A stretch of DNA of 64,000 nucleotides from Paenibacillus oceani (GCF_014705615.1 NZ_JACXJA010000020.1:62001-126000); one strand, 5' to 3'; positions 8,914 to 17,816 are shown, counted from the first letter of the stretch. Notes: generated by a model not told the origin, from the letters alone. Program-made: numbers and translations.

Positions 8914-10185
8914 CTACAACCGGAAAATGACCGTTTTCCGCTTTAAGTCTTCCGATTCGCTGCGAAGAACGTCGGAGGAAGCGGCAATTTCCTCCATCAC
9001 CGCAGTTTGTTCCTGGGTCGCCCCGGCTACCCGGGTGGCGCCAGCGGATATGGTCTCCGCAATGTCCGCAATCCCCTTTGCCTCCTCGAACGTTCGCTGG
9101 ATCTGCTCCGCTTGACCGCTCATATAGCTGACGATGCTTTGCAAAGCTTGCGCCGTTTCTTGAGCGGAGGACGTTATTTCCGACAAAGCCCGGCCGGCTG
9201 ACTCGCCCTTGGACGTCTCCGTACGGATCAGCCGCACCTGGTTGTCCGTTTCGCGGACGACGACGTCGGTTTGAGCTTGCATTTGCCGAACCAGCGTATG
9301 GATCTGCTCCCCGGCCTCCGAGCTGGTAGCGGCCAGCTTGCGGATCTGCTCCGCGACGACGGAGAAGCCGAGTCCGTGTTCCCCGGCATGAGCCGCTTCA
9401 ATGGAAGCATTTAGCGCAAGCAGCTGCGTCTGTCCGGCGATTTCGCCGACGAGGGTGGAAATTTGTCCGATCTCCTTGGCATGCTGATCCAGCTTGCGGA
9501 CGATGCTGAGCGTTCTTTCGCTAGTCTCGGATACGTCCTCCAAGCCTGCGACGAGCGAACGGAACGTATCCCCGCTGTCGGTAATCGTACGGACCATCGT
9601 GTCCGACAGCTCGATCGCATGCTCCGCCTGACGGTTCACCTCTCCGGCCGTTTCGGTTACCCGCTCCACCGAATGAAACATCGACTGCGCGGAACCGGCC
9701 TGACTGGAAGCTCCCTCCGCTACTTTATCGATCGTAAGGGCGATCGTCTCAATCTGTTGAGTCGCCTGACCGATCGCAGAGCTGAGCGAGTTCGCGCTCC
9801 GGTCCGCGATCGCGACGTTATCCGTCAAATCGGAAATGATCTGCCTCAAGTTCCCGAGCATCGTCCCGAAGGAGCGATGCAGGCGCATAATCTCGTCGTT
9901 GGACCTATATTCCGGGATCGATACGTTCAAATTCCCCGTCGCCGCTTCATCCACGACAGCCGTTAAACGAAGGAGAGGTTTTATTAACACTTGCGCGGCC
10001 AGCCAGCCGAGGAAGCTCGTCCACAAAATGCCCAAGACCAGAATGCTGCTGACGTAAAGCCAGTCGGCCATATTTGGCGCGATCAGAGGCTTTAGCACAA
10101 AGATGAAAAAGGCGCTTGTGCCGTATGTAATAATGGAAACTGCGGATATGCCGAGCACTAATTTTCGGACAAGACCGAACCTCAT
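8914..10185 (-). CDS. Methyl-accepting chemotaxis protein without a large sensory domain
   Basis: Chemoreceptor of 423 residues. Two transmembrane helices (about residues 8-30 and 42-65) are separated by only about 10 residues, so there is no periplasmic-type ligand domain. They are followed by HAMP ([19 protein letters not shown]) and a long MCP signalling coiled coil, whose hairpin tip near residues 240-270 reads [19 protein letters not shown]. It would signal through CheA/CheW and could sense membrane state or internal cues. Start ATG 10185 has GGAGGA upstream. No chemotaxis genes are adjacent. The 217 bp between it and the convergent nucleotidase-like gene contain nothing I recognise. Confidence 0.93.
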   Translation of the reverse strand: MRFGLVRKLVLGISAVSIITYGTSAFFIFVLKPLIAPNMADWLYVSSILVLGILWTSFLGWLAAQVLIKPLLRLTAVVDEAATGNLNVSIPEYRSNDEIMRLHRSFGTMLGNLRQIISDLTDNVAIADRSANSLSSAIGQATQQIETIALTIDKVAEGASSQAGSAQSMFHSVERVTETAGEVNRQAEHAIELSDTMVRTITDSGDTFRSLVAGLEDVSETSERTLSIVRKLDQHAKEIGQISTLVGEIAGQTQLLALNASIEAAHAGEHGLGFSVVAEQIRKLAATSSEAGEQIHTLVRQMQAQTDVVVRETDNQVRLIRTETSKGESAGRALSEITSSAQETAQALQSIVSYMSGQAEQIQRTFEEAKGIADIAETISAGATRVAGATQEQTAVMEEIAASSDVLRSESEDLKRKTVIFRL

Positions 10186-10478
10186 GACAGTTCCTCCCTC
10201 AAAATTGCGCGGATTTGGCGCATTATAGTTTTATTATACTAGAGCCGGGCGGGATGGAGTGTGATAAAAGTCACGAATTTCCGTCATTCGGGTGAAAAAC
10301 GGATGATTTTCGACAGTATTCCTCAATAGTTGATCGGCATTATGCGACTAATTGTGGTAGAATTCCATTTGTGATAAACGTGCGTGAGAAGACGAAATGA
10401 AACGGAACTAACCCTTGGCGGTACTTGTGAGATACAGGGGGAAATAACCGACAAGGAAGTCCGGCAGGGGGCAGGCTG

Positions 10479-12305
10479 ATGGAGAGACGGAACATGGAGG
10501 TGCGGCGTTTGCAAAGCGGGAGTACGGGGCCGATTATCATTCCTTTGGGCGATGCTTGTGCGCTTGTACGGTTTGGGGAGCGGATCGAGACCGAGACAAT
10601 TCTAAATGTGCGCGGTCTGGCGGGCCGGCTGGAAACGGAGCCGTTTCCGGGCTTCCTTGAAGCGGTACCGGCTTATGCGGCTCTGGCGATTTATTACGAT
10701 CCATGGATCGTATACCGGAATTGGAGCGAGCAGGGGGAACAAGGGAACATTAATTCGCCGTTTGAAGCGGTATGCGATGCCGTGCAAAGTTTGTTGGAAA
10801 GAGGCGGAATTGCCGATACGGCCGAGACGGAAACGATAGTTATCCCGGTATGTTACGGCGGCGATTACGGGCCTGATCTGGAGGCGCTCGCGTCTTGCCG
10901 CCAGTTAGGTGCAGAGGAGGCTGCGGCAGTTCATGCGGGTGCCGACTATGTCGTCGCCATGATCGGGTTTACGCCGGGATTTCCATATCTGGCGGGACTC
11001 CCCGATGAGCTGGCGACGCCCCGCCGGGATACGCCCCGTCCGCTAGTCGAGGCAGGCAGCGTCGGGATTGCCGGGACGCAGACCGGCCTGTATCCGCAGG
11101 CCACGCCGGGAGGCTGGAACCTGATCGGGCGGACGCCGCTGGCGCTGTTTCGCCCTCACGATCAGTTGCGGCCGTCTTTGCTGCGGCCGGGGGACCGGGT
11201 CCGCTTCGAAGCGATAACGCCGGAGCGGTTCGAGGAGCTGGCGGCGTCCGAGAATAAGCTAGGACAAGAGCAACCCCCTGCCGGCGGTTCGGCGGTTGTT
11301 ATAAAATCCGGATTGCTCGCCACCGTGCAAGATGGCGGCCGTCTCGGTCATCAGCGCATCGGCGTCTCCGTATCCGGTCCGATGGACGGCTTCGCGCACC
11401 GTACGGCGAACGCGCTCGTCGGCAACGCTCCGGATGCGGCCGCGCTCGAGCTGACGCTCGCCGGCTTCGCGCTCCGGCTGGACGCCGACTCGCTCGTCGC
11501 CGTCACCGGCGGCGGCGCGCTGCCGACCGTCGACGGCCGCCCGCTGCCCGCGTGGCGCCCCGTCTTCGTCCGCCGCGGCTCCGTGCTCGCCTTCGCGCGA
11601 GTTGCGGACGGCTGCCGCGCCTACCTCGCGGTCGCAGGCGGCTTCGCCGTGCCTGCGGTGCTCGGCAGCCGCAGCACGCACGTCCCCGCACGCCTCGGCG
11701 GCCTGGAAGGACGTCCCCTGCAAGCCGGGGACGTCCTTCCGCTCGGCGCGCCGGGTGCGGCAGCCGCCGGATTGCTTGCGGCGCTGCGCTGGCAGGCCGG
11801 GAACGCGGCTTGGGCGCCCGCCCCATGGGGCGTCAGCCCCTACGCGCTTCCGGCATATAACGACCATCCGGTCGTGCGGATAACGCGGGGGCCCGAGTAC
11901 GAACGATTTACGCCGGACAGCGCTGCGCGGTTTGGCGATACGGCGTTCGTACTGTCGCACCGCTCCGACCGGATGGGCTGCCGGCTGGAAGGGCCGCAGC
12001 TTCGCATGGGCCTTTCCGGCGGAGGGAGCATGCTTTCCGAGCCGGTGGCGGCCGGAACGGTGCAAGTGCCGCCGGACGGTTATCCGATCGTCCTCATGGC
12101 GGACCGCCAGACGACAGGCGGATATCCGAGAATCGCCCAGGTGGCGGAGGCGGATATGCCGGTGTTGGCCCAATTGCGGCCGGGCGAGACGGTCCGCTTC
12201 GAATGGATCAGTACGGACGAATCCCAACAGCTGCTGCTGATGCAGAGGCTGGAGGAAAACCTGATTCGCGCGGGTATCGCCCTTCGGATGCGGGAAGAAG
12301 CGTAA
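10479..12305 (+). CDS. Fused 5-oxoprolinase subunits PxpB-PxpC (KipI-KipA-like)
   Basis: 608-residue fusion. The N-terminal half (about 1-255) is PxpB/KipI: VAMIGFTPGFPYLAGLP and GIAGTQTGLYPQATPGGWN. The C-terminal half (about 265-600) is PxpC/KipA: VIKSGLLATVQDGGRLGHQ, VSGPMDGFAHRTAN and DRMGCRLEGP. In the three-part ATP-dependent 5-oxoprolinase, PxpB and PxpC cooperate with PxpA (LamB/YcsF family) to open pyroglutamate to glutamate; no pxpA is present in the window. In B. subtilis the homologues KipI and KipA also modulate the sporulation kinase KinA, so that is an alternative role. ATG 10479 and ATG 10494 are both possible starts. A patch around 11450-11830 is far richer in GC than its surroundings. 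Confidence 0.87.
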   Translation: MERRNMEVRRLQSGSTGPIIIPLGDACALVRFGERIETETILNVRGLAGRLETEPFPGFLEAVPAYAALAIYYDPWIVYRNWSEQGEQGNINSPFEAVCDAVQSLLERGGIADTAETETIVIPVCYGGDYGPDLEALASCRQLGAEEAAAVHAGADYVVAMIGFTPGFPYLAGLPDELATPRRDTPRPLVEAGSVGIAGTQTGLYPQATPGGWNLIGRTPLALFRPHDQLRPSLLRPGDRVRFEAITPERFEELAASENKLGQEQPPAGGSAVVIKSGLLATVQDGGRLGHQRIGVSVSGPMDGFAHRTANALVGNAPDAAALELTLAGFALRLDADSLVAVTGGGALPTVDGRPLPAWRPVFVRRGSVLAFARVADGCRAYLAVAGGFAVPAVLGSRSTHVPARLGGLEGRPLQAGDVLPLGAPGAAAAGLLAALRWQAGNAAWAPAPWGVSPYALPAYNDHPVVRITRGPEYERFTPDSAARFGDTAFVLSHRSDRMGCRLEGPQLRMGLSGGGSMLSEPVAAGTVQVPPDGYPIVLMADRQTTGGYPRIAQVAEADMPVLAQLRPGETVRFEWISTDESQQLLLMQRLEENLIRAGIALRMREEA

Positions 12306-12957
12306 ACAAGGACCGGGGATATCTGGACATTGACCGCGCTGTTCGCCTGTAAATTCCGCAAAGAGATACAAATTTCCGGGTTTGCGGAAAAAGGTGTGCG
12401 GCGTTTCTGTGCGAATGAGGCCTATAGCCGATCCTGTTACCCACGTAAAGGTTGGCACAACTAACGACCACAAGTTGCGCTCCATCCAAACCATAGCCCC
12501 GAGTCCGCCGTTTTTCCTATAGGGGAGCGGGATCTGTCCCATGAATGTTCGTAGGGTAAGGGAACGTCCCGATTTTCAAACTTGAGGACCTCAAATTTCA
12601 CTGTGAAGTGGAAGCGGAGGTCTTTTTTCTCAAGGAAAACCGGTCCTAAAATGGGGCGCAAAAATCGCCAAAAAACTGTGTAGACAGACCTTTTCGTGAA
12701 ATAGGATCGCCCCTCATCCGCTTACGTCCCTGGACAATCGACCGTATTCCCGCTAATCATCTTTACAGCCGGCTCACCTCTGACGGTCCAAGCTCCCTGC
12801 GTAGCTTGCCGCCTCCGCTCTCCCGCTCGCTCCAATCCCTTGCAACCCACCCCCACGTGAGGCTTGCCGCCTCCGAGCTCCAGCCCCCCACTCGCTCCCA
12901 GCTCCCGTTGTTCTCACCCCTCCCTTGCAATCGCTACGCCACTGCTGTGCCTCACAA
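12306..12957. other. Intergenic region between pxpBC and the hydroxybutyrate dehydrogenase
   Basis: About 650 bp with no convincing gene. It contains an inverted repeat TCCGCAAA/TTTGCGGA (around 12353-12389), a terminator-like hairpin (12587-12628) and, further right, a cytosine-rich stretch. That stretch holds two direct copies of GCTTGCCGCCTCCG (12804-12817 and 12862-12875) and two copies of TCCCTTGCAA. The paired repeats lie about 110-180 bp upstream of the predicted sigma-54 transcription start, where enhancer-binding activators normally bind, but their function is only a guess. Confidence 0.5.
12587..12628 (+). terminator. Rho-independent terminator downstream of pxpBC
   Basis: GACCTC (12587-12592) pairs with GAGGTC (12617-12622), with a further TTTCAC/GTGAA-type inner pairing, followed by TTTTTT. 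It sits about 280 bp past the pxpBC stop, so a long 3' untranslated region or another short transcript would be implied. Confidence 0.55.
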
Positions 12958-12974
12958 TTGGCACGATACTTGCA
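12958..12974 (+). promoter_or_regulatory. Sigma-54 (SigL) -24/-12 promoter
   Basis: TTGGCACG-ATAC-TTGCA matches the sigma-54 consensus YTGGCACG-N4-TTGCW at every defined position, with the required ten bases between the invariant GG (12960-12961) and GC (12972-12973). Transcription would start near 12985, 43 bp before the GTG of the hydroxybutyrate dehydrogenase. An AAA+ enhancer-binding activator is obligatory for such promoters; none is encoded in the window. Confidence 0.87.
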
Positions 12975-13027
12975 GCACCACTTTATGAAAATAAAGCGCG
13001 GCATCAGCCGCAAAGGAGGCGCAAACG

Positions 13028-13804
13028 GTGCTGAACAACCGGGTTGCATTTATTACAGGCGCAGCGAGCGGAATCGGGCTGCAGATAGGGAAAGCTATGG
13101 CAGAGGTTGGAGCCGATGTGGTGCTAACGGATATCGATGCAGACAAGGTGGAGGCGGCGGCGGAACAGTTGAGGCTGTCAGGGTTGTCGTGCGCCGGCAT
13201 CCGATGCGACGTGACGATCGAATCGGACCTGATGCAGGCGATCGATGAAGCCGTCAAGCAATTTGGAAGGCTGGATATTCTAGTGAACAATGCCGGCATG
13301 CAGCATGTTGCTTTATTGGAGCAGTTCCCGACCGACGTGTTCGAGCGGATGGTCAAGCTGATGCTGACCGCTCCTTTTATGGCCATGAAGCAAGTGCTGC
13401 CTGTCATGAAGAGTCAGCGGTACGGACGCATTTTGAATATGGCGTCGATCAACGGCGTCGTCGGCTTTGCAGGCAAAGCGGCTTACAACAGCGCGAAGCA
13501 CGGGCTGATCGGGCTCACGAAAGTAGCGGCGCTGGAAACCGCGGCGGACGGCATTACGGTAAATGCCCTCTGCCCGGGATACGTGGACACCCCACTCGTC
13601 CGCAATCAATTGGAGGATTTGGCGCGCAGTCGCGGTATCGGACAGGACCGGGTGCTGGAGGAAGTCATCTATCCGCTGGTCCCGCAGCGCAGACTGCTGT
13701 CAACCGACGAGATCGCTGACTATGCCGTGTATTTGGCCGGAGATAGAGCGGGGGCGATAACGGGGCAAGCGCTGTTAATCGACGGAGGGTATACCGCTCA
13801 ATAA
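13028..13804 (+). CDS. 3-hydroxybutyrate dehydrogenase (SDR family)
   Basis: Predicted NAD-dependent oxidation of (R)-3-hydroxybutyrate to acetoacetate, a step in use of ketone bodies or PHB. The 258-residue classical SDR shows the nucleotide motif TGAASGIG (10-17), NNAG near residue 88, catalytic Ser in ILNMASINGVVGF and the YNSAK pair near 155-159. CPGYVDTPLVRNQLEDLA is typical of 3-hydroxybutyrate dehydrogenases (compare B. subtilis YxjF). GTG start 13028 with AAAGGAGG seven bases upstream. It follows directly after a sigma-54 promoter, suggesting activator-controlled induction by a carbon source. Other SDR substrates cannot be excluded. Confidence 0.88.
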   Translation: MLNNRVAFITGAASGIGLQIGKAMAEVGADVVLTDIDADKVEAAAEQLRLSGLSCAGIRCDVTIESDLMQAIDEAVKQFGRLDILVNNAGMQHVALLEQFPTDVFERMVKLMLTAPFMAMKQVLPVMKSQRYGRILNMASINGVVGFAGKAAYNSAKHGLIGLTKVAALETAADGITVNALCPGYVDTPLVRNQLEDLARSRGIGQDRVLEEVIYPLVPQRRLLSTDEIADYAVYLAGDRAGAITGQALLIDGGYTAQ

Positions 13805-13914
13805 TCGGCTGAGCTTGCTAGGTGTCTTTGAATCGGATTCCATATATTGAACTTATGCTCTTGCAAACAACTGGTGCGTTATTTTCGTTTCGCATAACAT
13901 GACCAAAAAAGAAG

Positions 13915-13943
13915 TTGACCCTTGCTTTTCGTTTTCGTAAAAT
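13915..13943 (+). promoter_or_regulatory. SigA-type promoter of the dehydratase-peptidase unit
   Basis: TTGACC (13915-13920) and TAAAAT (13938-13943) are separated by exactly 17 bp. A second possible -10, TATAAT, lies at 13947. The promoter is bracketed by direct copies of ATATATTGAAC at 13842-13852 and 13965-13975, a possible regulator site. Confidence 0.6.
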
Positions 13944-13995
13944 CAATATAATGATTATTGTTTAATATATTGAACCGAGGTAAGGGGAGAGCGTC

Positions 13996-15729
13996 TTGAA
14001 ATTACGCAGCAGTGAATGGTTCGAAAATGATAACGCCGAATTGACGTTCCAACACCGCTCCGCCATGCGGGCGATGGGCCACAACCCGGAGTCGTTCGTC
14101 GGCAAGCCGATCATCGGGATCTTTAATGCATGGAACGACTTCAACAGCTGCAATTATCCACATAAGGAATTGGTGGAGCATGTCAAACGGGGCGTGCTGC
14201 TCGCGGGCGGATATCCGATCGAGATGCATACGATTTCTACGCCGGCGGATTTCATGAAGCCTTCCGATCTGATGTACCGCAACCTGCTCTCGATGGATAT
14301 AGAAGAAAGCATCCGTTCTCAGCCGATCGACGGCGTCGTGCTGCTGTGCGAATGTGACAAGACGGTTCCGGGGCAGTTGATGGGCGCAGCCAGCTGTGAC
14401 TTGCCGACTTTGCAGCTCGCGGCCGGTCATCGGTCTTCCGGCAGCTTCCGCGGGAAAACGGTCAATTATGGAACGGATCTGTGGAAATACTCGGACGATT
14501 ACAAGGCCGGGCTGCTGTCGCATGATGATTGGAAAGAACTCGAGCAGTCGATTTCGTGCAGCCTTGGCGGATGTCCGGTCATGGGCACCGCTTCGACGAT
14601 GAAAAGCATGTCCGAGATGCTCGGTATGATGCTGCCCGGAACGTCAAGCATTCCGGCGACGCACGCTTCCCGGAAAATGGCTGCGGAATCGACGGGCAAA
14701 CGTATCGTCCAGATGGTTAAAGATCACCTGACACCTTCGAAGCTGATGACCGAATCGGCTTTTCATAATGCAATTAAATTGCTTGCCGCCATCGGCGGCT
14801 CGACGAATGCGGCGATCCACCTCACGGCGATAGCCGGACGTTTTGGCATCCGCATTCCCATCGAGCGTTACGAGGAACTGACGGAGGGCATCCCGCTGAT
14901 GGTGAATTTGCAGCCGAGCGGAACGCACAGCATGGACGACTTCTTTCAGGCGGGCGGACTGCAGCGGGTCATCCGCAATCTGCTGCCGGTGCTGGACAGC
15001 GATTGCCTGAGCTGCACGGGAGAGACGATTGCCCGGACGTACGGCCGCGAGCTGCCGAGGTTCCAAGGGGAAGAAGAAGTAATCGCTACGCTTGAAGCAC
15101 CGTTCAAGGAACAGTCAGGACTTGCCGTGCTTAAAGGCAACCTCGCTCCGCAAGGCGCGGTGATCAAAAAATCCGCCGTTTCTCCCGAGCTGTTCAAACA
15201 CCGGGGGCAGGCGGTCGTCTTTAACGATTATGCCGACATGCTCGAGCGCATTGACCGCGATGATCTCGATGTAACGCCGGACAGTGTGCTTATTCTGCGC
15301 AACTGCGGACCGATCGCGATGGGAATGCCGGAGTGGGGGCAAGTGCCGATCCCGCAAAAGCTCCTGAAGCAGGGTGTCCGCGATATGGTGCGGATCAGCG
15401 ATGCCCGGATGAGCGGAACGAGCTATGGTGCCGTTATTTTGCACGTCGCTCCCGAAGCAGCTATCGGCGGACCTCTCGCTATTGTGCAAGATGGCGACTG
15501 GATCACGACCGATCTTGAACACTCGACCCTCCAGCTCGAACTGCCCGATGAAGAGATCGCAAGCCGGATGGCGGTTTGGACGAAGCCGGAGCCGCAGCAC
15601 AAGCGGGGATACCCGCGTCTGTTCGCCGAACATGCGCTGCAGGCGCCGGAAGGCTGCGACCTCGATATTTTGCGTCCGAACAGCAAGGAGGAGGCCGTCT
15701 TCGTTCCTCCGGTAGTAGGCAGAGGGTGA
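13996..15729 (+). CDS. IlvD/Edd family dehydratase, probably for a sugar acid
   Basis: [2Fe-2S]-dependent dehydratase of 577 residues. Likely cluster cysteines are C52 (NSCNYPH), C120 (CECDKTVPG) and C193 (LGGCPVMGTASTM); the catalytic serine lies in DARMSGTSYGAV. The sequence looks closer to the pentonate/sugar-acid branch (L-arabonate or D-xylonate dehydratases) than to dihydroxy-acid dehydratase of isoleucine/valine synthesis, and there are no ilv neighbours. Dehydration of an aldonic acid to a 2-keto-3-deoxy acid is therefore inferred. TTG start 13996 with GGGGAG upstream. The M20 peptidase follows after 37 bp, so the two are probably cotranscribed. Confidence 0.85.
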   Translation: MKLRSSEWFENDNAELTFQHRSAMRAMGHNPESFVGKPIIGIFNAWNDFNSCNYPHKELVEHVKRGVLLAGGYPIEMHTISTPADFMKPSDLMYRNLLSMDIEESIRSQPIDGVVLLCECDKTVPGQLMGAASCDLPTLQLAAGHRSSGSFRGKTVNYGTDLWKYSDDYKAGLLSHDDWKELEQSISCSLGGCPVMGTASTMKSMSEMLGMMLPGTSSIPATHASRKMAAESTGKRIVQMVKDHLTPSKLMTESAFHNAIKLLAAIGGSTNAAIHLTAIAGRFGIRIPIERYEELTEGIPLMVNLQPSGTHSMDDFFQAGGLQRVIRNLLPVLDSDCLSCTGETIARTYGRELPRFQGEEEVIATLEAPFKEQSGLAVLKGNLAPQGAVIKKSAVSPELFKHRGQAVVFNDYADMLERIDRDDLDVTPDSVLILRNCGPIAMGMPEWGQVPIPQKLLKQGVRDMVRISDARMSGTSYGAVILHVAPEAAIGGPLAIVQDGDWITTDLEHSTLQLELPDEEIASRMAVWTKPEPQHKRGYPRLFAEHALQAPEGCDLDILRPNSKEEAVFVPPVVGRG

Positions 15730-15766
15730 GACGGCTTATATTCGACGAGAAGAGGAGCGCTGCACC

Positions 15767-16930
15767 ATGTCGGCACAATTGGATCAAGTCAACATCGACC
15801 GGGTGATCCGGGATACGCTGGAGCTCGTACGCATTCCGAGCAAGACGGGAAATTCGAAGGACGTAGCGGACCGGCTGGAGCAGATGTTAAAGGAAGTCGG
15901 CTGCTTGGTCGAACGATACGAGTTTTACCCGAACAACCCTACGCTGGTTGCCGTGTACGGAGAAGATAACGGCGGCAAAACAATCTTGTTTAACGGCCAT
16001 ATGGACGTGATCCCTCTGGATCATGCCGAGCCCGAGGTACGCGACGGCCGCATTTACGGCAGAGGCACCAATGATATGAAAGGCTCGCTCGCCTGCTTTC
16101 TGGAGACGATCCGGGTGCTTCAAGAGTCGGGAACGGTACTGCCGGGACGGCTGATGCTCGTATCCAACAGCCTGCACGAAAGTCCCGGAGGGCGCGGGGA
16201 AGACCTGATCGCCCTGACGGAGCGGGTTCCGCTGAGAGCCGACGCGGTTGTCGTTATGGAAGGGGCTACCACGGAATGTACCGTAGCCCAGCTCGGGTCC
16301 GCGACGTTCGAGATTACGATCGAGCGCGACGGGGAGCCGAGCCACCAGCTTCATACGGCGCCGGGGACGCCGCATCCGATCTCGGTCGCGGCCGAGGTGG
16401 TGGGGCTGCTGGACCGTTGGAACGTGGAGCTGGAGAACGACTATATCGAAGATATCGGGTACGCTTCGTATTTCGTCGGCTCGATTCATAGCGGACAGTT
16501 TTACAACCAGATGCCGAACAAAGCCGAAATCGTCGGCGTGAGAAGGTACAATCCGGTCCAGAAGTACGAAGACGTGGAAAGCATCATGCGGGGCGGTCTG
16601 GATGAGCTGGCGGCGCGTTACGGGGTGCGGATCAAGCTGGATCTGAAAAAAGTCCGCGACGGTTACCGGCTCGACAAGGACAGCGAGGCCGTTGCCGCTC
16701 TGCGCCGCGCCGTCGTGGCCGTACGAAACGTCGAGTTCCCTTCGGTCGGCAAAAAGCTCGTCACCGATGCCGGGATACTGGCGAACGCGCTCGGCGTCCC
16801 CGCCCTGTGTCACGGACCGGACCAGCTTACCGCGCATGGCGACGTGGAATATGTGGAGATCCGCGAGCTGGAGCTGACTGTGCAGGTGTACGCCCGGTTT
16901 GTCCGGGAGTTTATGGGCATTCTGGCTTAA
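15767..16930 (+). CDS. M20 family deacylase/peptidase (ArgE/DapE-like)
   Basis: Predicted zinc-dependent amidohydrolase of 387 residues. It has the first metal motif GHMDVIP (H78, D80), the bridging Asp in GTNDMKG (D103), a dimerisation-like insert in the middle and a late His in CHGPDQLTAHGDVEY. The usual catalytic DEE is replaced by HES (137-139), keeping one Glu but not the second acidic ligand, so metal use or substrate may differ from classical ArgE or DapE. ATG start 15767 follows AAGAGGAG. It lies downstream of the dehydratase in the same direction and ends in a clear terminator. The substrate is not recognisable. Confidence 0.82.
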   Translation: MSAQLDQVNIDRVIRDTLELVRIPSKTGNSKDVADRLEQMLKEVGCLVERYEFYPNNPTLVAVYGEDNGGKTILFNGHMDVIPLDHAEPEVRDGRIYGRGTNDMKGSLACFLETIRVLQESGTVLPGRLMLVSNSLHESPGGRGEDLIALTERVPLRADAVVVMEGATTECTVAQLGSATFEITIERDGEPSHQLHTAPGTPHPISVAAEVVGLLDRWNVELENDYIEDIGYASYFVGSIHSGQFYNQMPNKAEIVGVRRYNPVQKYEDVESIMRGGLDELAARYGVRIKLDLKKVRDGYRLDKDSEAVAALRRAVVAVRNVEFPSVGKKLVTDAGILANALGVPALCHGPDQLTAHGDVEYVEIRELELTVQVYARFVREFMGILA

Positions 16931-16967
16931 CTATCGGCAATAATTTAGACAGGCTTCAGCAATGACG

Positions 16968-17000
16968 GCCGCCGGGATGAATGGTTCCGGCGGCTTTTCT
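16968..17000 (+). terminator. Terminator of the dehydratase-peptidase unit
   Basis: Perfect 8-bp stem GCCGCCGG (16968-16975) and CCGGCGGC (16987-16994) followed by TTTTCT. Confidence 0.85.
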
Positions 17001-17043
17001 AAATTTATCAGAAGTATATCGTGGGAGTGGCTCTATATAACGG

Positions 17044-17079
17044 TAAACGCCAGCGTCAAAAGACACCGGTAGGCGTTTA
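17044..17079. repeat. Hairpin-forming inverted repeat
   Basis: TAAACGCC (17044-17051) and GGCGTTTA (17072-17079) form a perfect 8-bp stem with a small inner GTC/GAC pairing. The following TCTTTG is a weak T-run, so this could be a second terminator or a structured RNA element. Confidence 0.45.
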
Positions 17080-17150
17080 TCTTTGAAAGAAAATCAATGT
17101 TTAAGTATGATCACCGTGTTGAATCGTAGATGGGCCCTAAATGTAACCAT

Positions 17151-17338
17151 ACTCTAACGGACATGGTGGAGGCAATTTCGCTAAAAAACAGTGTTTAAAA
17201 ACGTAACGGTCATCACAGCGCTTATATACTCCGAAGCACCTCCTAAAGTGACACTTCCCACCAAATAGCTGCATCAATGTCCGTTAGAAATCCAATTAAT
17301 TGAATTCACCACAAAACGGCCGCTGTGTCCGTTAGAGT
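17151..17338. repeat. Inverted TGTCCGTTAGAGT sequences, possible small mobile repeat remnant
   Basis: ACTCTAACGGACA (17151-17163) is the exact reverse complement of TGTCCGTTAGAGT (17326-17338), enclosing about 160 bp without a gene. A third, partial copy TGTCCGTTAGA is at 17278-17288. A 13-bp perfect terminal inverted repeat around a short non-coding core fits a MITE-like remnant or a clustered regulator site. Confidence 0.4.
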
Positions 17339-17459
17339 TTTTGTTCATGATTTCGATTGATGCGCAGCTGTAAGCGACGTTTCGAAAAAACATGTATTCC
17401 GTAAAGATTACTTCCTGCAAGGAGAGTATAGCTATAAATAATCTTTCCTGTTGCCGGGG

Positions 17460-17488
17460 TTGATGAAATAAGCCGTATCCCATATAAT
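17460..17488 (+). promoter_or_regulatory. SigA promoter with overlapping dyad, start of a long leader
   Basis: TTGATG (17460-17465) and TATAAT (17483-17488) with exact 17-bp spacing. GTATCCC (17475-17481) and GGGATAC (17506-17512) form a perfect dyad across the -10 and start site, a likely operator or a 5' RNA hairpin. It would drive a leader through the 14-codon ORF at 17604 to the terminator at 17709. Confidence 0.6.
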
Positions 17489-17603
17489 TGTAGTGTTACC
17501 AAAAGGGGATACATTCACTTAACCGCCGCCAAGCGGGTTCGGAGTGATGACGACCCTTGAAGTATCGACCAAAATCATCCTAGGTGAAAGGAGGCGTTCG
17601 GCA

Positions 17604-17648
17604 ATGCAAAAGTTTGTCAACGAAAAACAAGAGGTGTACCGCTTTTAA
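17604..17648 (+). CDS. Possible 14-residue leader peptide
   Basis: Fourteen codons encoding MQKFVNEKQEVYRF, preceded by the strong site AAAGGAGG at suitable distance. It sits between a good promoter (17460-17488) and a terminator-like hairpin (17709-17734) upstream of the CD3324-family gene. The arrangement promoter, tiny ORF, terminator, gene is that of a translation-controlled attenuator, but the peptide has no run of one regulatory amino acid. Only the ribosome site and position argue that it is translated. Confidence 0.35.
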   Translation: MQKFVNEKQEVYRF

Positions 17649-17708
17649 CCGAATACGACCTATCTTAACCTTCACCTGATGCGCATGTTATACATACGAC
17701 GACACAGG

Positions 17709-17734
17709 CACGATGCGGGTTATCGTGTTTTTTT
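17709..17734 (+). terminator. Terminator or attenuator in the leader of the CD3324-family gene
   Basis: CACGAT (17709-17714) and ATCGTG (17722-17727) form a 6-bp stem followed by seven T residues. It lies after the 14-codon ORF and before the next ribosome binding sites. Confidence 0.6.
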
Positions 17735-17816
17735 GTTCCCTTTTTCGGGACGAATCCGCCGCTCGCGGCTGATCGGACGGCAACGTACGATCCCATTCTA
17801 AATAGGAGGTGAGAAG

